NCBI GenBank assembly: GCA_963732225.1
Contig: CAVSYR010000002.1
Span: forward strand, 744,001 to 808,000
DNA from: VRUE01 sp963732225
Lineage (GTDB): Bacteria; Actinomycetota; Thermoleophilia; Solirubrobacterales; 70-9
Direction of reading: 5' to 3'
Length of the DNA: 64,000 bases
Positions 1-7,296 of the stretch are shown here, piece by piece; position 1 is the first letter of the stretch; each line of letters opens with the position of its first letter. The position numbers were made by a program, and so were the translations under genes. Below the pieces are notes generated by a model. It saw nothing but the letters and a program-made list of their open reading frames with translations, searched no databases and was not told where the DNA came from.

Positions 1-566
1 ACGAGGACGATGAAGTCGGCGCGGGGGCCGTTGGTGATGAAGGTCTTGGAGCCGTTGATCACGTATTCGTCGCCGTCGAGGATCGCCGTGGTGCGGATGC
101 CGGCGACGTCGGAGCCGGCGCCCGGCTCGGTGATCGCGATGCAGCCGATCTTCTCGCCCTTGAGGCCGGGTTCGAGGTATTTGCGCTTCTGCTCCTCGGT
201 GCCGAGCAGGTGGATCGGGGGCAGGACCATGTCGCTCTGCACGGCGAAGCCCATGTTGGTGCCGCCGGAGCCGGAGTAGCTCATGCACTCAGCGCGGACC
301 AGCGAGTAGAAGTAGTCGCCGCCCTGGCCGCCGTACTCCTCGGGGAAGCAGAGGCCGAGGAAGCCGAGCTCGCCGGCGCGCTTCATCGCGGCGGAGTCCC
401 AGTAAGTGTCCTCCCACTCGTTGCGGTGCGGCCACAGCTCCTTCTTAACCCACGATTGCATCGACTCGCGCAGGTCTTCGTGCTCCTGGCTGAAGATGAA
501 GTGCTTGCGCCCGGCTTCGTGGTCGGGCTTGATGACTTTGGAGCCGTTGGTCGTCGCGGTCGCCAC
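1..566 (-). CDS. Acyl-CoA dehydrogenase, N-terminal part (cut by window edge)
   Basis: The reading frame runs leftward from a GTG at 566-564 off the window edge, leaving about 188 residues. A GGAGAG-type ribosome binding site lies just upstream. Family marks are FPEEYGGQGG in the N-terminal helical domain, the flavin/substrate signature AITEPGAGSD, and the following strand YVINGSKTFITNG. The enzyme would oxidise an acyl-CoA to the trans-2-enoyl-CoA, passing electrons to ETF. The C-terminal domain with the catalytic base is outside the window, so substrate class cannot be judged. It is divergent from a crotonase-family gene, which fits a beta-oxidation-type setting. Confidence 0.93.
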   Translation of the reverse strand, partial: MATATTNGSKVIKPDHEAGRKHFIFSQEHEDLRESMQSWVKKELWPHRNEWEDTYWDSAAMKRAGELGFLGLCFPEEYGGQGGDYFYSLVRAECMSYSGSGGTNMGFAVQSDMVLPPIHLLGTEEQKRKYLEPGLKGEKIGCIAITEPGAGSDVAGIRTTAILDGDEYVINGSKTFITNGPRADFIVL

Positions 567-661
567 TGTCTCTCTCCTCGTTCGCGGGTTCGTGATGGGC
601 GGCGCGGCCGCCGGAAATCCGCCGTGGACAGTAGCACTTCCTACTTTCAACGCAGTTCGGC

Positions 662-709
662 TATGGTCCCGGCTCGATGAGCGTCGAAAGAGCGGAGCGC
701 ACGAGTTGA
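662..709 (+). other. Leaderless promoter and 10-codon mini-ORF ahead of the crotonase gene
   Basis: A TATGGT hexamer at 662-667 fits an actinobacterial -10 box. It lies 9 nt before ATG 677, which opens a 10-residue ORF (MSVERAERTS) whose TGA at 707-709 shares a base with the crotonase ATG at 709. This TGATG junction suggests translational coupling. What is seen is the motif and the overlap. That it is expressed is inference; the mini-ORF may be fortuitous. Confidence 0.35.
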
Positions 710-1494
710 TGGCCGAATACGAGCTGGTCGCCTACGAGGTTGCCGAGGGCGTCGCCACGGTGACGCTGAACAACCCGGAGAAGCGCAACATGCTCTCCGG
801 TCAGATGCTGACCGAGCTGGTCGATGCGATGAAAACGGCGCGCGATTCCGAGGAGGTGCGGGCGGTGGTGCTGACCGGGGCGGGGGACAAGGTCTTCTGT
901 GCCGGCGCCGACCTCGGTGGCTTCGCCGCCGACGTGCCGCTGGTCGCCAAACATTTCGCCTCAGACCTCTTCCTTGAGTTCTTCAGGCTGATGCCGCGCC
1001 TCGGCAAGCCGAGCCTCTGCGCCGCCAACGGGCACGTGCTGGCGGGAGGGATGGGCCTCGCCCTCTCCTGTGACTTGCTGATCGCCAAAGAGGGCGCCAC
1101 CTTCGGCACGCCGGAGATCAACGTCGGCGCTTTCCCCTACATGATCATGGCGATCATCTACCGCAACGTCCCGCGCAAGAAGGTCAACGAGATGATGCTG
1201 CTGGGCGAGCGGCTCAGCGCCGAGCAGGCGGTCGAGTACGGGCTCGCCAACAAGGTGGTTCCGGCAGAGGAGTTCGACGCCGCGGTCGCCGACTGGGCGA
1301 CCAAGCTGGCCTCAAAGAGCCCGGTGTTGATGCGGCTCGGCCACGACGCGATGTACCGCCAGCAAGACATGGCGGTGGACGACGCGCTCGACTACCTGCG
1401 CTCGCAGCTCTCGCTCACCTTCACCACCGAGGACATCGTCGAGGGCGTCACCGCATTCTTCGAGAAACGCGACCCGCAGTGGAAGGGCCGCTGA
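709..1494 (+). CDS. Enoyl-CoA hydratase/isomerase (crotonase) family protein
   Basis: 261 residues, the usual size for the family. The start at ATG 709 gives MAEYELVAYEV, where crotonases normally begin. The first oxyanion-hole segment is CAGADLGGF (about 64-72) and the second is GHVLAGGMG (about 108-116). Of the two catalytic glutamates of classical hydratases, the second is kept (E136 in TPEINVG). The position of the first is Gly116 in GGMGLAL. A standard syn-hydration mechanism is therefore doubtful, and an isomerase, hydrolase or other crotonase chemistry is possible. It is divergent from the acyl-CoA dehydrogenase and lies upstream of a carboxylase subunit, so it acts on acyl-CoA thioesters in the cytoplasm. 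Confidence 0.9.
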   Translation: MAEYELVAYEVAEGVATVTLNNPEKRNMLSGQMLTELVDAMKTARDSEEVRAVVLTGAGDKVFCAGADLGGFAADVPLVAKHFASDLFLEFFRLMPRLGKPSLCAANGHVLAGGMGLALSCDLLIAKEGATFGTPEINVGAFPYMIMAIIYRNVPRKKVNEMMLLGERLSAEQAVEYGLANKVVPAEEFDAAVADWATKLASKSPVLMRLGHDAMYRQQDMAVDDALDYLRSQLSLTFTTEDIVEGVTAFFEKRDPQWKGR

Positions 1495-1505
1495 TGCCGC
1501 GCCGC

Positions 1506-1976
1506 TCAGGCGTGGCGGTAGCCGACGTGGCGATAGAGGTGTTCGATCACTTCCCCTTCGAGTGCGTCGATGACTTCCTCCAGGCTGCGCGGGACCTTGG
1601 AGTCAGAGAAGAGGACCGTGTGACCGTGGTAGGTGATCGAGTAGACGTAGCAGTCGTTGCAGGTTGCCGAGGTCGTGCTCTCCAAATGGGCGAAGTGCGC
1701 CTTGGCGAGTTCCCGCCGCAGTTCTTCGGCGGTCTGGGCATCCATCCTGAAGTGCGCCGATGCCTGGCGGGGTCCCTTCGGCCCCGTCGCGTAAGCGTGC
1801 AGCCTCGGACGTACGACCAGGGTCTCGACCCTCGCCTTCAGCCCGCCGCTGCGTTCGAAGGCGATCGCGAACTTGGACGCGGGTCTCGGTGCGGCGTGGG
1901 CGGTCGGCACGGCCGGCGGCCCGCCACAGCCGGCGGACATCGCAGCGCACATCAGGGCCGTCGCGAGCAGTGCCAT
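1506..1976 (-). CDS. Hypothetical lipoprotein
   Basis: 156 residues. The N-terminus MALLATALMCAAMSAGC is a short hydrophobic signal ending in a lipobox (MSAGC), so the mature protein would be lipid-anchored at Cys17 outside the membrane. The rest is a single small domain with a CNDC pair near residue 105 and no family I recognise. It is convergent with the crotonase gene and divergent from the carboxylase gene, with about 30 bp between starts. Function unknown. Confidence 0.75.
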   Translation of the reverse strand: MALLATALMCAAMSAGCGGPPAVPTAHAAPRPASKFAIAFERSGGLKARVETLVVRPRLHAYATGPKGPRQASAHFRMDAQTAEELRRELAKAHFAHLESTTSATCNDCYVYSITYHGHTVLFSDSKVPRSLEEVIDALEGEVIEHLYRHVGYRHA

Positions 1977-2005
1977 TGCGCCAAAGGTAAACGGAAGAGG
2001 GGATC

Positions 2006-3589
2006 TTGAGCGAGACCGACCACAAATTGCCAGGCACCGCTCCGCTGACGGAGCTGACCGAGCAGCTGCACGAGCGGCGAGAGGTGGCGCGGCTCGGCGG
2101 CGGCGAGGAGAAGATCGCCAAGCAGCACGAGCGCGGCAAGCTGACCGCGCGCGAGCGGATCGACCTGTTGGTCGACGAGGGCACCTTCGTCGAGATCGGC
2201 ATCCACGGCCGCCCCCACTTCGCCCAGCGGGCGATGGACGGCAAGGTGGCTCCGGCCGACGGCGTGATCACCGGCTGGGGCGACGTCGATGGCCGCCCCT
2301 GCTGTGTCGCCGCCTACGACTTCACCGTGATGGCCGGCTCGATGGGGATGACCGGCGAGCTCAAGGTCACCCGCCTGCGCGAGATGGCGCTCTCCAAGCG
2401 GATGCCCTTCATCTGGCTGCTCGACTCGGCCGGCGCCCGCATCCAGGAGGCGGCCGGCTCGCTCTTCGCCGGCTCCGGTCACCTCTTCCGTGAAGAGGTC
2501 GAGATGTCGGGCGTGATCCCGATGGTGGCGGCGATGATGGGGCCCTGCGCCGCCGGCACCGCCTACATCCCGGCGCTCGCCGACTTCGTGCCGATGGTCT
2601 CCGGCCAGGGCGCGATGGCGCTGGCCGGGCCGCACCTGACCAAGGCGGTCACCGGCGAGGACATCTCGATGGAGGAGCTCGGCGGCGCCAAGGTCCACTG
2701 CCGCAAGTCTGGAGTGGGGGACCTCGAGGTGAAGGACGACGAGGAGTGCATCGAAGCGATCAAGACCTACCTCTCCTTCTTCCCGTCCAACTGGGAAGAG
2801 AAGCCACCTGTCTTGGACGTCTCGGATCCGATCGATCGCAAGTCGGAGAAGCTGATGGAGATCGTCCCCGACTCCTCGCGCCAGCCCTACGACATGTATG
2901 ACGTGATCGGCGAGATCGTCGACGACGGCGAGTGGTTCGACCTCAAGCCGAAGTTCGCCAAGACGCTGATCACCTGCTTCGCCCGCTTCGGCGGCCGGCC
3001 GGTTGGGATCGTCGCCAACCAGCCCAAGCAGCTGGCGGGGATCCTCGACAACGACTCTGCCGACAAGGCGGCCCGCTTCATCAACCTCTGCGACGCCTTC
3101 AACATCCCGCTCGTCTTTCTCCAGGACGTGCCCGGCTTCATGGTCGGCGCCAAAGTCGAGCACGCCGGGATCATTCGCCACGGGGCGAAGATGCTCTACG
3201 CCGTCAGCCGCGCCACCGTGCCCAAGGTGACCGTGATCGTGCGCAAGGCCTACGGCGCCGGCTACTACGTGATGTGCGGCAAGGCCTATGAGCCCGACCT
3301 GATCGTCGCCTGGCCCGGGGCCGAGATCTCGGTGATGGGCGCCGAGGGGGCGGTCAACATCATCGGCCGCTCGATGATCGAGGCCTCCGACGATCCCGAG
3401 GCGACCAAAGAGGCGATGCTGAACGCCGTGCGCGAGCAGATCGACCCTTACATCGCCGCCGGCAACGCCGTGATCGACGACGTGATCGACCCGCGCGAGA
3501 CCCGGCCGACGATTGCCAACGCCCTGAAGATGGCCCGCAACAAGCAGGTCCAGAAGCCGAAGAAGCGCCATGGAGTGATGCCGGTATGA
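2006..3589 (+). CDS. Acyl-CoA carboxylase carboxyltransferase (beta) subunit
   Basis: 527 residues, matching propionyl/methylmalonyl-type PccB proteins. Start is TTG 2006 behind GGAAGAGG. The family's opening GGGEEKIAKQHERGKL and LTARERIDLL are at residues 30-55. The N-terminal crotonase-like half has SAGARIQEAAGS. The C-terminal half has QDVPGFMVG, GAGYYVMCGKAYEPD and AWPGAEISVMG, which bind acyl-CoA and carboxybiotin. It transfers CO2 from biotin to an acyl-CoA, probably propionyl- or methylcrotonyl-like. The biotin-carrying alpha subunit is not in the window and must be encoded elsewhere. The next gene starts 55 bp downstream with its own strong SD. Confidence 0.93.
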   Translation: MSETDHKLPGTAPLTELTEQLHERREVARLGGGEEKIAKQHERGKLTARERIDLLVDEGTFVEIGIHGRPHFAQRAMDGKVAPADGVITGWGDVDGRPCCVAAYDFTVMAGSMGMTGELKVTRLREMALSKRMPFIWLLDSAGARIQEAAGSLFAGSGHLFREEVEMSGVIPMVAAMMGPCAAGTAYIPALADFVPMVSGQGAMALAGPHLTKAVTGEDISMEELGGAKVHCRKSGVGDLEVKDDEECIEAIKTYLSFFPSNWEEKPPVLDVSDPIDRKSEKLMEIVPDSSRQPYDMYDVIGEIVDDGEWFDLKPKFAKTLITCFARFGGRPVGIVANQPKQLAGILDNDSADKAARFINLCDAFNIPLVFLQDVPGFMVGAKVEHAGIIRHGAKMLYAVSRATVPKVTVIVRKAYGAGYYVMCGKAYEPDLIVAWPGAEISVMGAEGAVNIIGRSMIEASDDPEATKEAMLNAVREQIDPYIAAGNAVIDDVIDPRETRPTIANALKMARNKQVQKPKKRHGVMPV

Positions 3590-3644
3590 GGGGCTTGGCG
3601 ACTTTCAGGCGGTATACGGGGGGTAACTCGCCAAGGGAGGAGCA

Positions 3645-4535
3645 ATGAGTTCGTTCGACAACCCCGTGGTGATCAGCTGCTCGATCAGCGGCGTGATCGC
3701 CAACCGCGACCAGTGCCCGGCGATTCCCTACACGCCGGAGGAGTACGCGGCGGAGGCGCGCCGCGCCGTCGATGAGGGCGCCTCGCAGCTCCACATCCAC
3801 GCCCGCAAACCCGACGGCACTCCCTCGTACGAGGTCGAGGACTTCCGCGCGATCACGGAGGCGATCCTGGCCGAGGTCGGCGACGTGATCGTCAACTACT
3901 CCACCGGCGCGATCGGCATCCCGATCGAGAAGCGAATCGAGTACCTGCGCGAGCTGAAGCCCGACGTCGCTGCGCTCAACATGAGCTCGATGAACTACGC
4001 TAAGTACTCCTCGCGGCGCAAGGACTTCGTCTTCAAGACGGTCTTCGAGAACAGCTTCGACACGATCATCGAGTTCCTCACCGCGATGAAGGAGCTGGGG
4101 ATCAAGCCCGAGCATGAGTGCTTCGACGCCGGCCACGTCGCCAACCTCGACCCGCTGATCGACATGGGCCTGCTCGACCGCACGCCGCTGCAGATCTCGC
4201 TGGTGATGGGGGTCAACGGCGGCATCCGGCCGACGCCCCGCAACGTCACCTTCATGTCCGACCAGGTACCCGGCGGGGCCGAGGGCGAGAACCAGTGGCA
4301 GGTGATCGGCATCTCCCGCGACCAGTGGAAACTGCTCGGCGCGGCGCTGGTCCTGGGCGGCAACGTCCGCGCCGGGGTCGAGGACAACCTCTATTTGCCG
4401 GACGGCGAGATGTGCCGCTCCAACGGCGACCTGATCGCCAAGGCGCGGCAGATGGCCGAGGACGTCGGCCGTCGCGCCGCGAGCGTCGCCGAGGCGCGCG
4501 AGCTGCTGGGAGTGCCGCGGCGAGCAGAGGCCTGA
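3645..4535 (+). CDS. Beta-keto acid cleavage enzyme (BKACE, DUF849 family)
   Basis: 296 residues. Start ATG 3645 has an excellent SD (GGGAGGAG). The family fold is a TIM barrel that uses Zn2+ to condense a beta-keto acid with acetyl-CoA, giving acetoacetate and a new CoA ester; the founding member is Kce of lysine fermentation. Metal ligands are visible: the HIH motif in QLHIHARKPDG near residue 48, and the Glu of RAGVEDNLY near residue 247. GVNGGIRPTPRN and ALVLGGNVRAGVED are typical. The exact substrate cannot be read from sequence. It heads an operon with OsmC, a CoA-transferase-family protein and a MerR regulator, so the product is probably a CoA ester processed by its neighbours. Confidence 0.92.
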   Translation: MSSFDNPVVISCSISGVIANRDQCPAIPYTPEEYAAEARRAVDEGASQLHIHARKPDGTPSYEVEDFRAITEAILAEVGDVIVNYSTGAIGIPIEKRIEYLRELKPDVAALNMSSMNYAKYSSRRKDFVFKTVFENSFDTIIEFLTAMKELGIKPEHECFDAGHVANLDPLIDMGLLDRTPLQISLVMGVNGGIRPTPRNVTFMSDQVPGGAEGENQWQVIGISRDQWKLLGAALVLGGNVRAGVEDNLYLPDGEMCRSNGDLIAKARQMAEDVGRRAASVAEARELLGVPRRAEA

Positions 4536-4537
4536 GC

Positions 4538-4957
4538 ATGGAGTCCACCATTCACCGCGCCGGCGTTTCCTGGAGCGGTGGCGAGGGCGAGGACGTGCAG
4601 GCCCACGATGTACTGCTCGGCGCCCAGACTCTGCCCGGCTCCTCGGCGGTGGAGCTCGGCGGCGATGAGAACAAGGCGAACCCCGAGACGCTGCTGGTCG
4701 GCGCGCTCTCCAGCTGCCACATGCTCTGGTTTCTCTCGCTGGCGCGCAAAAAGGGCTTCGAGATCGCCTCTTACGAAGACGACGCCGACGGCGTGCTCGA
4801 CGGCAAGCGCTTCACCTCCGCGACGCTGCGGCCGCGAGTGCGCTGGGCGGGTGAGCCGCCCGAGCCCGAGGCGATCGAAGCCCTCCACCATCGCTCGCAT
4901 CAGCTCTGCTTCATCGCCAACTCGGTCGACTTCCCGGTCGCCGTGGAGCCATCGTGA
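4538..4957 (+). CDS. OsmC family protein
   Basis: 139 residues, normal for OsmC/Ohr proteins. It starts at ATG 4538, two bases after the BKACE stop. The two redox cysteines expected of this family are present: one in LSSCHMLWF (about residue 65) and one in HQLCFIANSV (about residue 128). These proteins reduce organic or fatty-acid hydroperoxides. It overlaps the next gene by 4 bp (GTGA), so it is co-transcribed with acyl-CoA genes. Peroxide detoxification linked to this catabolism is inference. Confidence 0.88.
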   Translation: MESTIHRAGVSWSGGEGEDVQAHDVLLGAQTLPGSSAVELGGDENKANPETLLVGALSSCHMLWFLSLARKKGFEIASYEDDADGVLDGKRFTSATLRPRVRWAGEPPEPEAIEALHHRSHQLCFIANSVDFPVAVEPS

Positions 4958-6186
4958 GCGAGCTGCCGCTCAGCGACGTCAAGGTCCTCGACCTGACCCG
5001 GCTGCTGCCGGGGGGCTTCTGCTCGCTGCTGCTGGCCGACCTCGGTGCCGAGGTGCTCAAGGTGGAGGACACCGGCATGGGCGACTACATCCGCTGGGCG
5101 CCGCCCTACTACGGCACGGATGAGCAGCAGGAGCTGGGCACACGCTCGGCCCTCTATCTCTCGCTCAACCGCGGCAAGCGCTCGGTTCGCCTCGATCTCA
5201 AGAGCGAGAAGGGGAAGGAGGCGCTGCTGCGCCTGGTCGAGCAGCACGACGTCGTCCTCGACGGCTTCCGCCCCGGCGTGCTCGACCGGCTCGGGGTCGG
5301 CTACGAGCGCATGCGCGAGGCAAACCCCGGCGTCGTCTTCTGCGCGATCACCGGCTACGGCCAGGACGGCCCCTACACCCAGCGCGCCGGCCACGACATG
5401 AACTACCTCGGGCTTGTCGGCCTGCTCGGCCTGACCGGAGCCAAGGACGGGCCGCCGGTCCAGTCCGGCGGGCAGATCGCCGACCTCGGCGGCGGCGCTC
5501 TGATGGCGGCCTTCGGCGTGATGGCGGCGCTGCACGAGCGCCGGCGCTCCGGCGAGGGTCAGATGGTCGACGTCTCGATGGCCGACGGCGCCCTCTCCTG
5601 GCTGGCGATGGTCGCCGGCCGCTACTTCTGCGACGGCGAGGTGCCGCAGCGCGGCGAGCAGCAGCTCGCTGGCGGGCTCCTCTGTTACTTGCCCTATGAG
5701 GCAAGCGACGGCTGGATCAGCTGCGGTGCACTCGAGCCGAAGTTCTGGGCCGCTTTCTGCAACGGCGTCGAGCGGCCCGACCTGATCGAGGTCCAGTTCG
5801 AGGCGCCCGGGTCCGAGGCTTGGCAAAAGGTGGCCGAGGTCTTCCGCGCACGCACGCGCGAAGAGTGGAAGGCATTCAACGACGAGCACGACTGCTGCAT
5901 CGAGCCGGTGCTCGACATGGACGAGGCGCTTGACTCCGAGCTGGTCCGCGACCGCCAGATGGTGGTCGAGATGGAGCAGCCCGAGCTCGGGACCGTGCGC
6001 CAGCTCGGGCACCCGGTGAAGCTGAGCCGCACCCCAGCCGACCCGACCCGACCCGCGCCCGCCTTCGGCGAGCACACCGAGCAGGTCCTGCGCGAGGCCG
6101 GCTACGGCGACGAGGAGATCGCCGCGATGCTCGAGTCCGGCGCCGCCGCCGGTCCCACGAGCGGCCACGTGGAGTTCCGCGCGTGA
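4954..6186 (+). CDS. CaiB/BaiF family III CoA-transferase-fold protein, alpha-methylacyl-CoA racemase-like
   Basis: 410 residues, starting at GTG 4954 inside the OsmC stop. The family opening VKVLDLTRLLPGGFCSLLLAD and GAEVLKVEDTG are clear. The region GYGQDGPYTQRAGHDMNYLG followed by IADLGGG matches alpha-methylacyl-CoA racemases, where the His of AGHD and the Asp of ADxGGG form the acid/base pair; both are present. It is about 50 residues longer than the mycobacterial racemase. Racemase is therefore my first choice over a class III CoA transferase. It sits between OsmC and MerR genes with 4-bp overlaps at both ends. Confidence 0.85.
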   Translation: MSELPLSDVKVLDLTRLLPGGFCSLLLADLGAEVLKVEDTGMGDYIRWAPPYYGTDEQQELGTRSALYLSLNRGKRSVRLDLKSEKGKEALLRLVEQHDVVLDGFRPGVLDRLGVGYERMREANPGVVFCAITGYGQDGPYTQRAGHDMNYLGLVGLLGLTGAKDGPPVQSGGQIADLGGGALMAAFGVMAALHERRRSGEGQMVDVSMADGALSWLAMVAGRYFCDGEVPQRGEQQLAGGLLCYLPYEASDGWISCGALEPKFWAAFCNGVERPDLIEVQFEAPGSEAWQKVAEVFRARTREEWKAFNDEHDCCIEPVLDMDEALDSELVRDRQMVVEMEQPELGTVRQLGHPVKLSRTPADPTRPAPAFGEHTEQVLREAGYGDEEIAAMLESGAAAGPTSGHVEFRA

Positions 6187-6932
6187 CCCCCGCCGACGGG
6201 ACTCAAAATGGAGATATAGGCCGTTTTGAGGCCCATCGACCCCAGGGCGACCTGCTGCGGATGGGTGAGCTGGCCGAGGCCTCCGGCGTGCCGGCGCCGA
6301 CGATCAAGCACTACCTGCGCGAGGGCCTGCTGCCCGAGCCGGTCAAGACCAGCCGCAACATGGCCTACTACCCGCCCGAGTTCGTCGACCGGATCAAGCT
6401 GATCAAGCAGCTGCAGGAGGAGCGCTTCATGCCGCTGAAGGCGATCAAATCGGTGCTCGACGAGGACCCGCAGCGGGCCCGAGCCCTGGTCGAGCTCGAG
6501 GATCGCATCCTCGATCGCGCACTCTCGGGCGAGCGCACCCGTACCAGCGCCACCCAGGTGCGCGAGCGCTACGGCATCCCCAAGGAGGTCCTCGATCGTC
6601 TCGAGGAGATCGAGGTGCTCAGCCCCAACAGCCGTGGCTACTCACCCTCCGACATCAAGATCATCGAGGCGATCGGCCGCTTCCGCGCCGGCGGCTACGA
6701 CGAGCAGATCGGCTTCACGGTCTACGACACCCTCCGTTACAAGAAGGCGATCGAAGCGCTGGTCAGCGAGGAGGTCGGGATGGTGATGGAGCGCCTCGCC
6801 GGAGAGGTTCCGCCGGAACGGGTGGTCGAGATGCTCGAAGCCGGCGCACAGCCGCTGCAGGACCTGATCGCGGCTCTGCACACCAAGCTGATGGTCGCCG
6901 AGCTCGAGCGCCACCGCGCCAACCGCGGTTAG
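6183..6932 (+). CDS. MerR family transcriptional regulator
   Basis: Up to 249 residues from GTG 6183, which overlaps the previous stop. A shorter start at ATG 6262 (MGELAEASGVPAP) would begin right at the DNA-binding domain. The winged-helix head LRMGELAEASGVPAPTIKHYLREGLLPEP is typical of MerR. It is followed by the family's helix pair (FVDRIKLIKQLQEERFMPLK) and a long, mostly helical effector region with no obvious metal-binding cysteines. As the last gene of the BKACE-OsmC-racemase operon it is the likely local regulator. The ligand may be a pathway CoA ester, but that is a guess. Confidence 0.88.
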   Translation: MTPADGTQNGDIGRFEAHRPQGDLLRMGELAEASGVPAPTIKHYLREGLLPEPVKTSRNMAYYPPEFVDRIKLIKQLQEERFMPLKAIKSVLDEDPQRARALVELEDRILDRALSGERTRTSATQVRERYGIPKEVLDRLEEIEVLSPNSRGYSPSDIKIIEAIGRFRAGGYDEQIGFTVYDTLRYKKAIEALVSEEVGMVMERLAGEVPPERVVEMLEAGAQPLQDLIAALHTKLMVAELERHRANRG

Positions 6933-6962
6933 TTCGATGTCCGAGATCTCGCTTCGTCGCGG

Positions 6963-7080
6963 TAGAATGCAGGTGCAATAGGTAGAGGGCGATGGAATAT
7001 CCATTTGACCTCCTTGAGAAGGCTCGCTTCGGCGGGCCTTCTCGGTATAGACGCCCCGGTGCCGTTGCGCGACACCGGGG
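6963..7080 (+). ncRNA. Candidate small RNA with exposed anti-Shine-Dalgarno motif
   Basis: The 364-bp convergent gap at 6933-7296 carries no convincing gene. On the + strand a TAGAAT -10 box (6963-6968) is followed 6 nt later by GCAATAGG (6975). Next come a small hairpin ATGGA-ATA-TCCAT (6992-7004), an unpaired ACCTCCTT (7008-7015, complementary to ribosome binding sites), and a stable hairpin at 7016-7043 with a TTCG loop. A second 8-bp stem hairpin lies at 7054-7080. The order promoter, anti-SD, terminator-like stem is what a translation-repressing sRNA would show. No U-tract is present. Expression is unproven. Confidence 0.3.
6975..7015 (+). repeat. Degenerate direct repeat, copy 1 (GCAATAGGTA...TATCCATT..ACCTCCTT)
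   Basis: 41 bp. It shares with copy 2 the blocks GCAATAGGTA at its start and TATCCATT and ACCTCCTT at its end. The middle is diverged. Confidence 0.6.
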
Positions 7081-7089
7081 CTAGGTGTT

Positions 7090-7166
7090 CTATTGCCTCA
7101 CTGTCTGGACGATCATCCAGACAAGCAATAGGTACAGAGTCTGGGAGCTATCCATTCCACCTCCTT
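7090..7166 (+). repeat. Direct repeat copy 2 (7125-7166) with a preceding hairpin
   Basis: Copy 2 spans 42 bp at 7125-7166. Its 5' block GCAATAG (7125-7131) can pair with CTATTGC at 7090-7096, which encloses a second perfect stem (TGTCTGGA 7102-7109 with TCCAGACA 7116-7123). The same CTATTGC could instead pair with the GCAATAG of copy 1. On the opposite strand each repeat reads as SD plus ATG, but the two copies differ by one base in length, so reading frame is not conserved between them. Confidence 0.55.
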
Positions 7167-7296
7167 CTTCTCGGGGACAAACCTTGGGGAGTGCCCGGTC
7201 CGAGAGCAAGAGGCTCTAGATGGCTGTCAGGCCTCTGCCACCGTCTGCACACCATACAAAAGAGTGCAGCTAAAACATTTCGCAGACGAAAGGCCT

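Noticed and set aside
1952..3571. 539-codon minus-strand ORF
   Set aside because: Antisense shadow of the carboxylase gene, produced by high-GC codon bias. Similar long shadows lie opposite the CaiB, metH, RND, and PAS-GGDEF-EAL genes.
6642..7004. Minus-strand 120-codon ORF with a good SD
   Set aside because: Runs antisense through the MerR gene and matches no family; its SD is part of the repeated element.
7090..7155. Minus-strand 21-residue hydrophobic ORF with a strong SD, toxin-like in appearance
   Set aside because: The same SD-ATG context occurs in the second repeat copy but in a different downstream frame, and a stable hairpin lies within the ORF. A structured RNA on the + strand explains both copies better. 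Not excluded.
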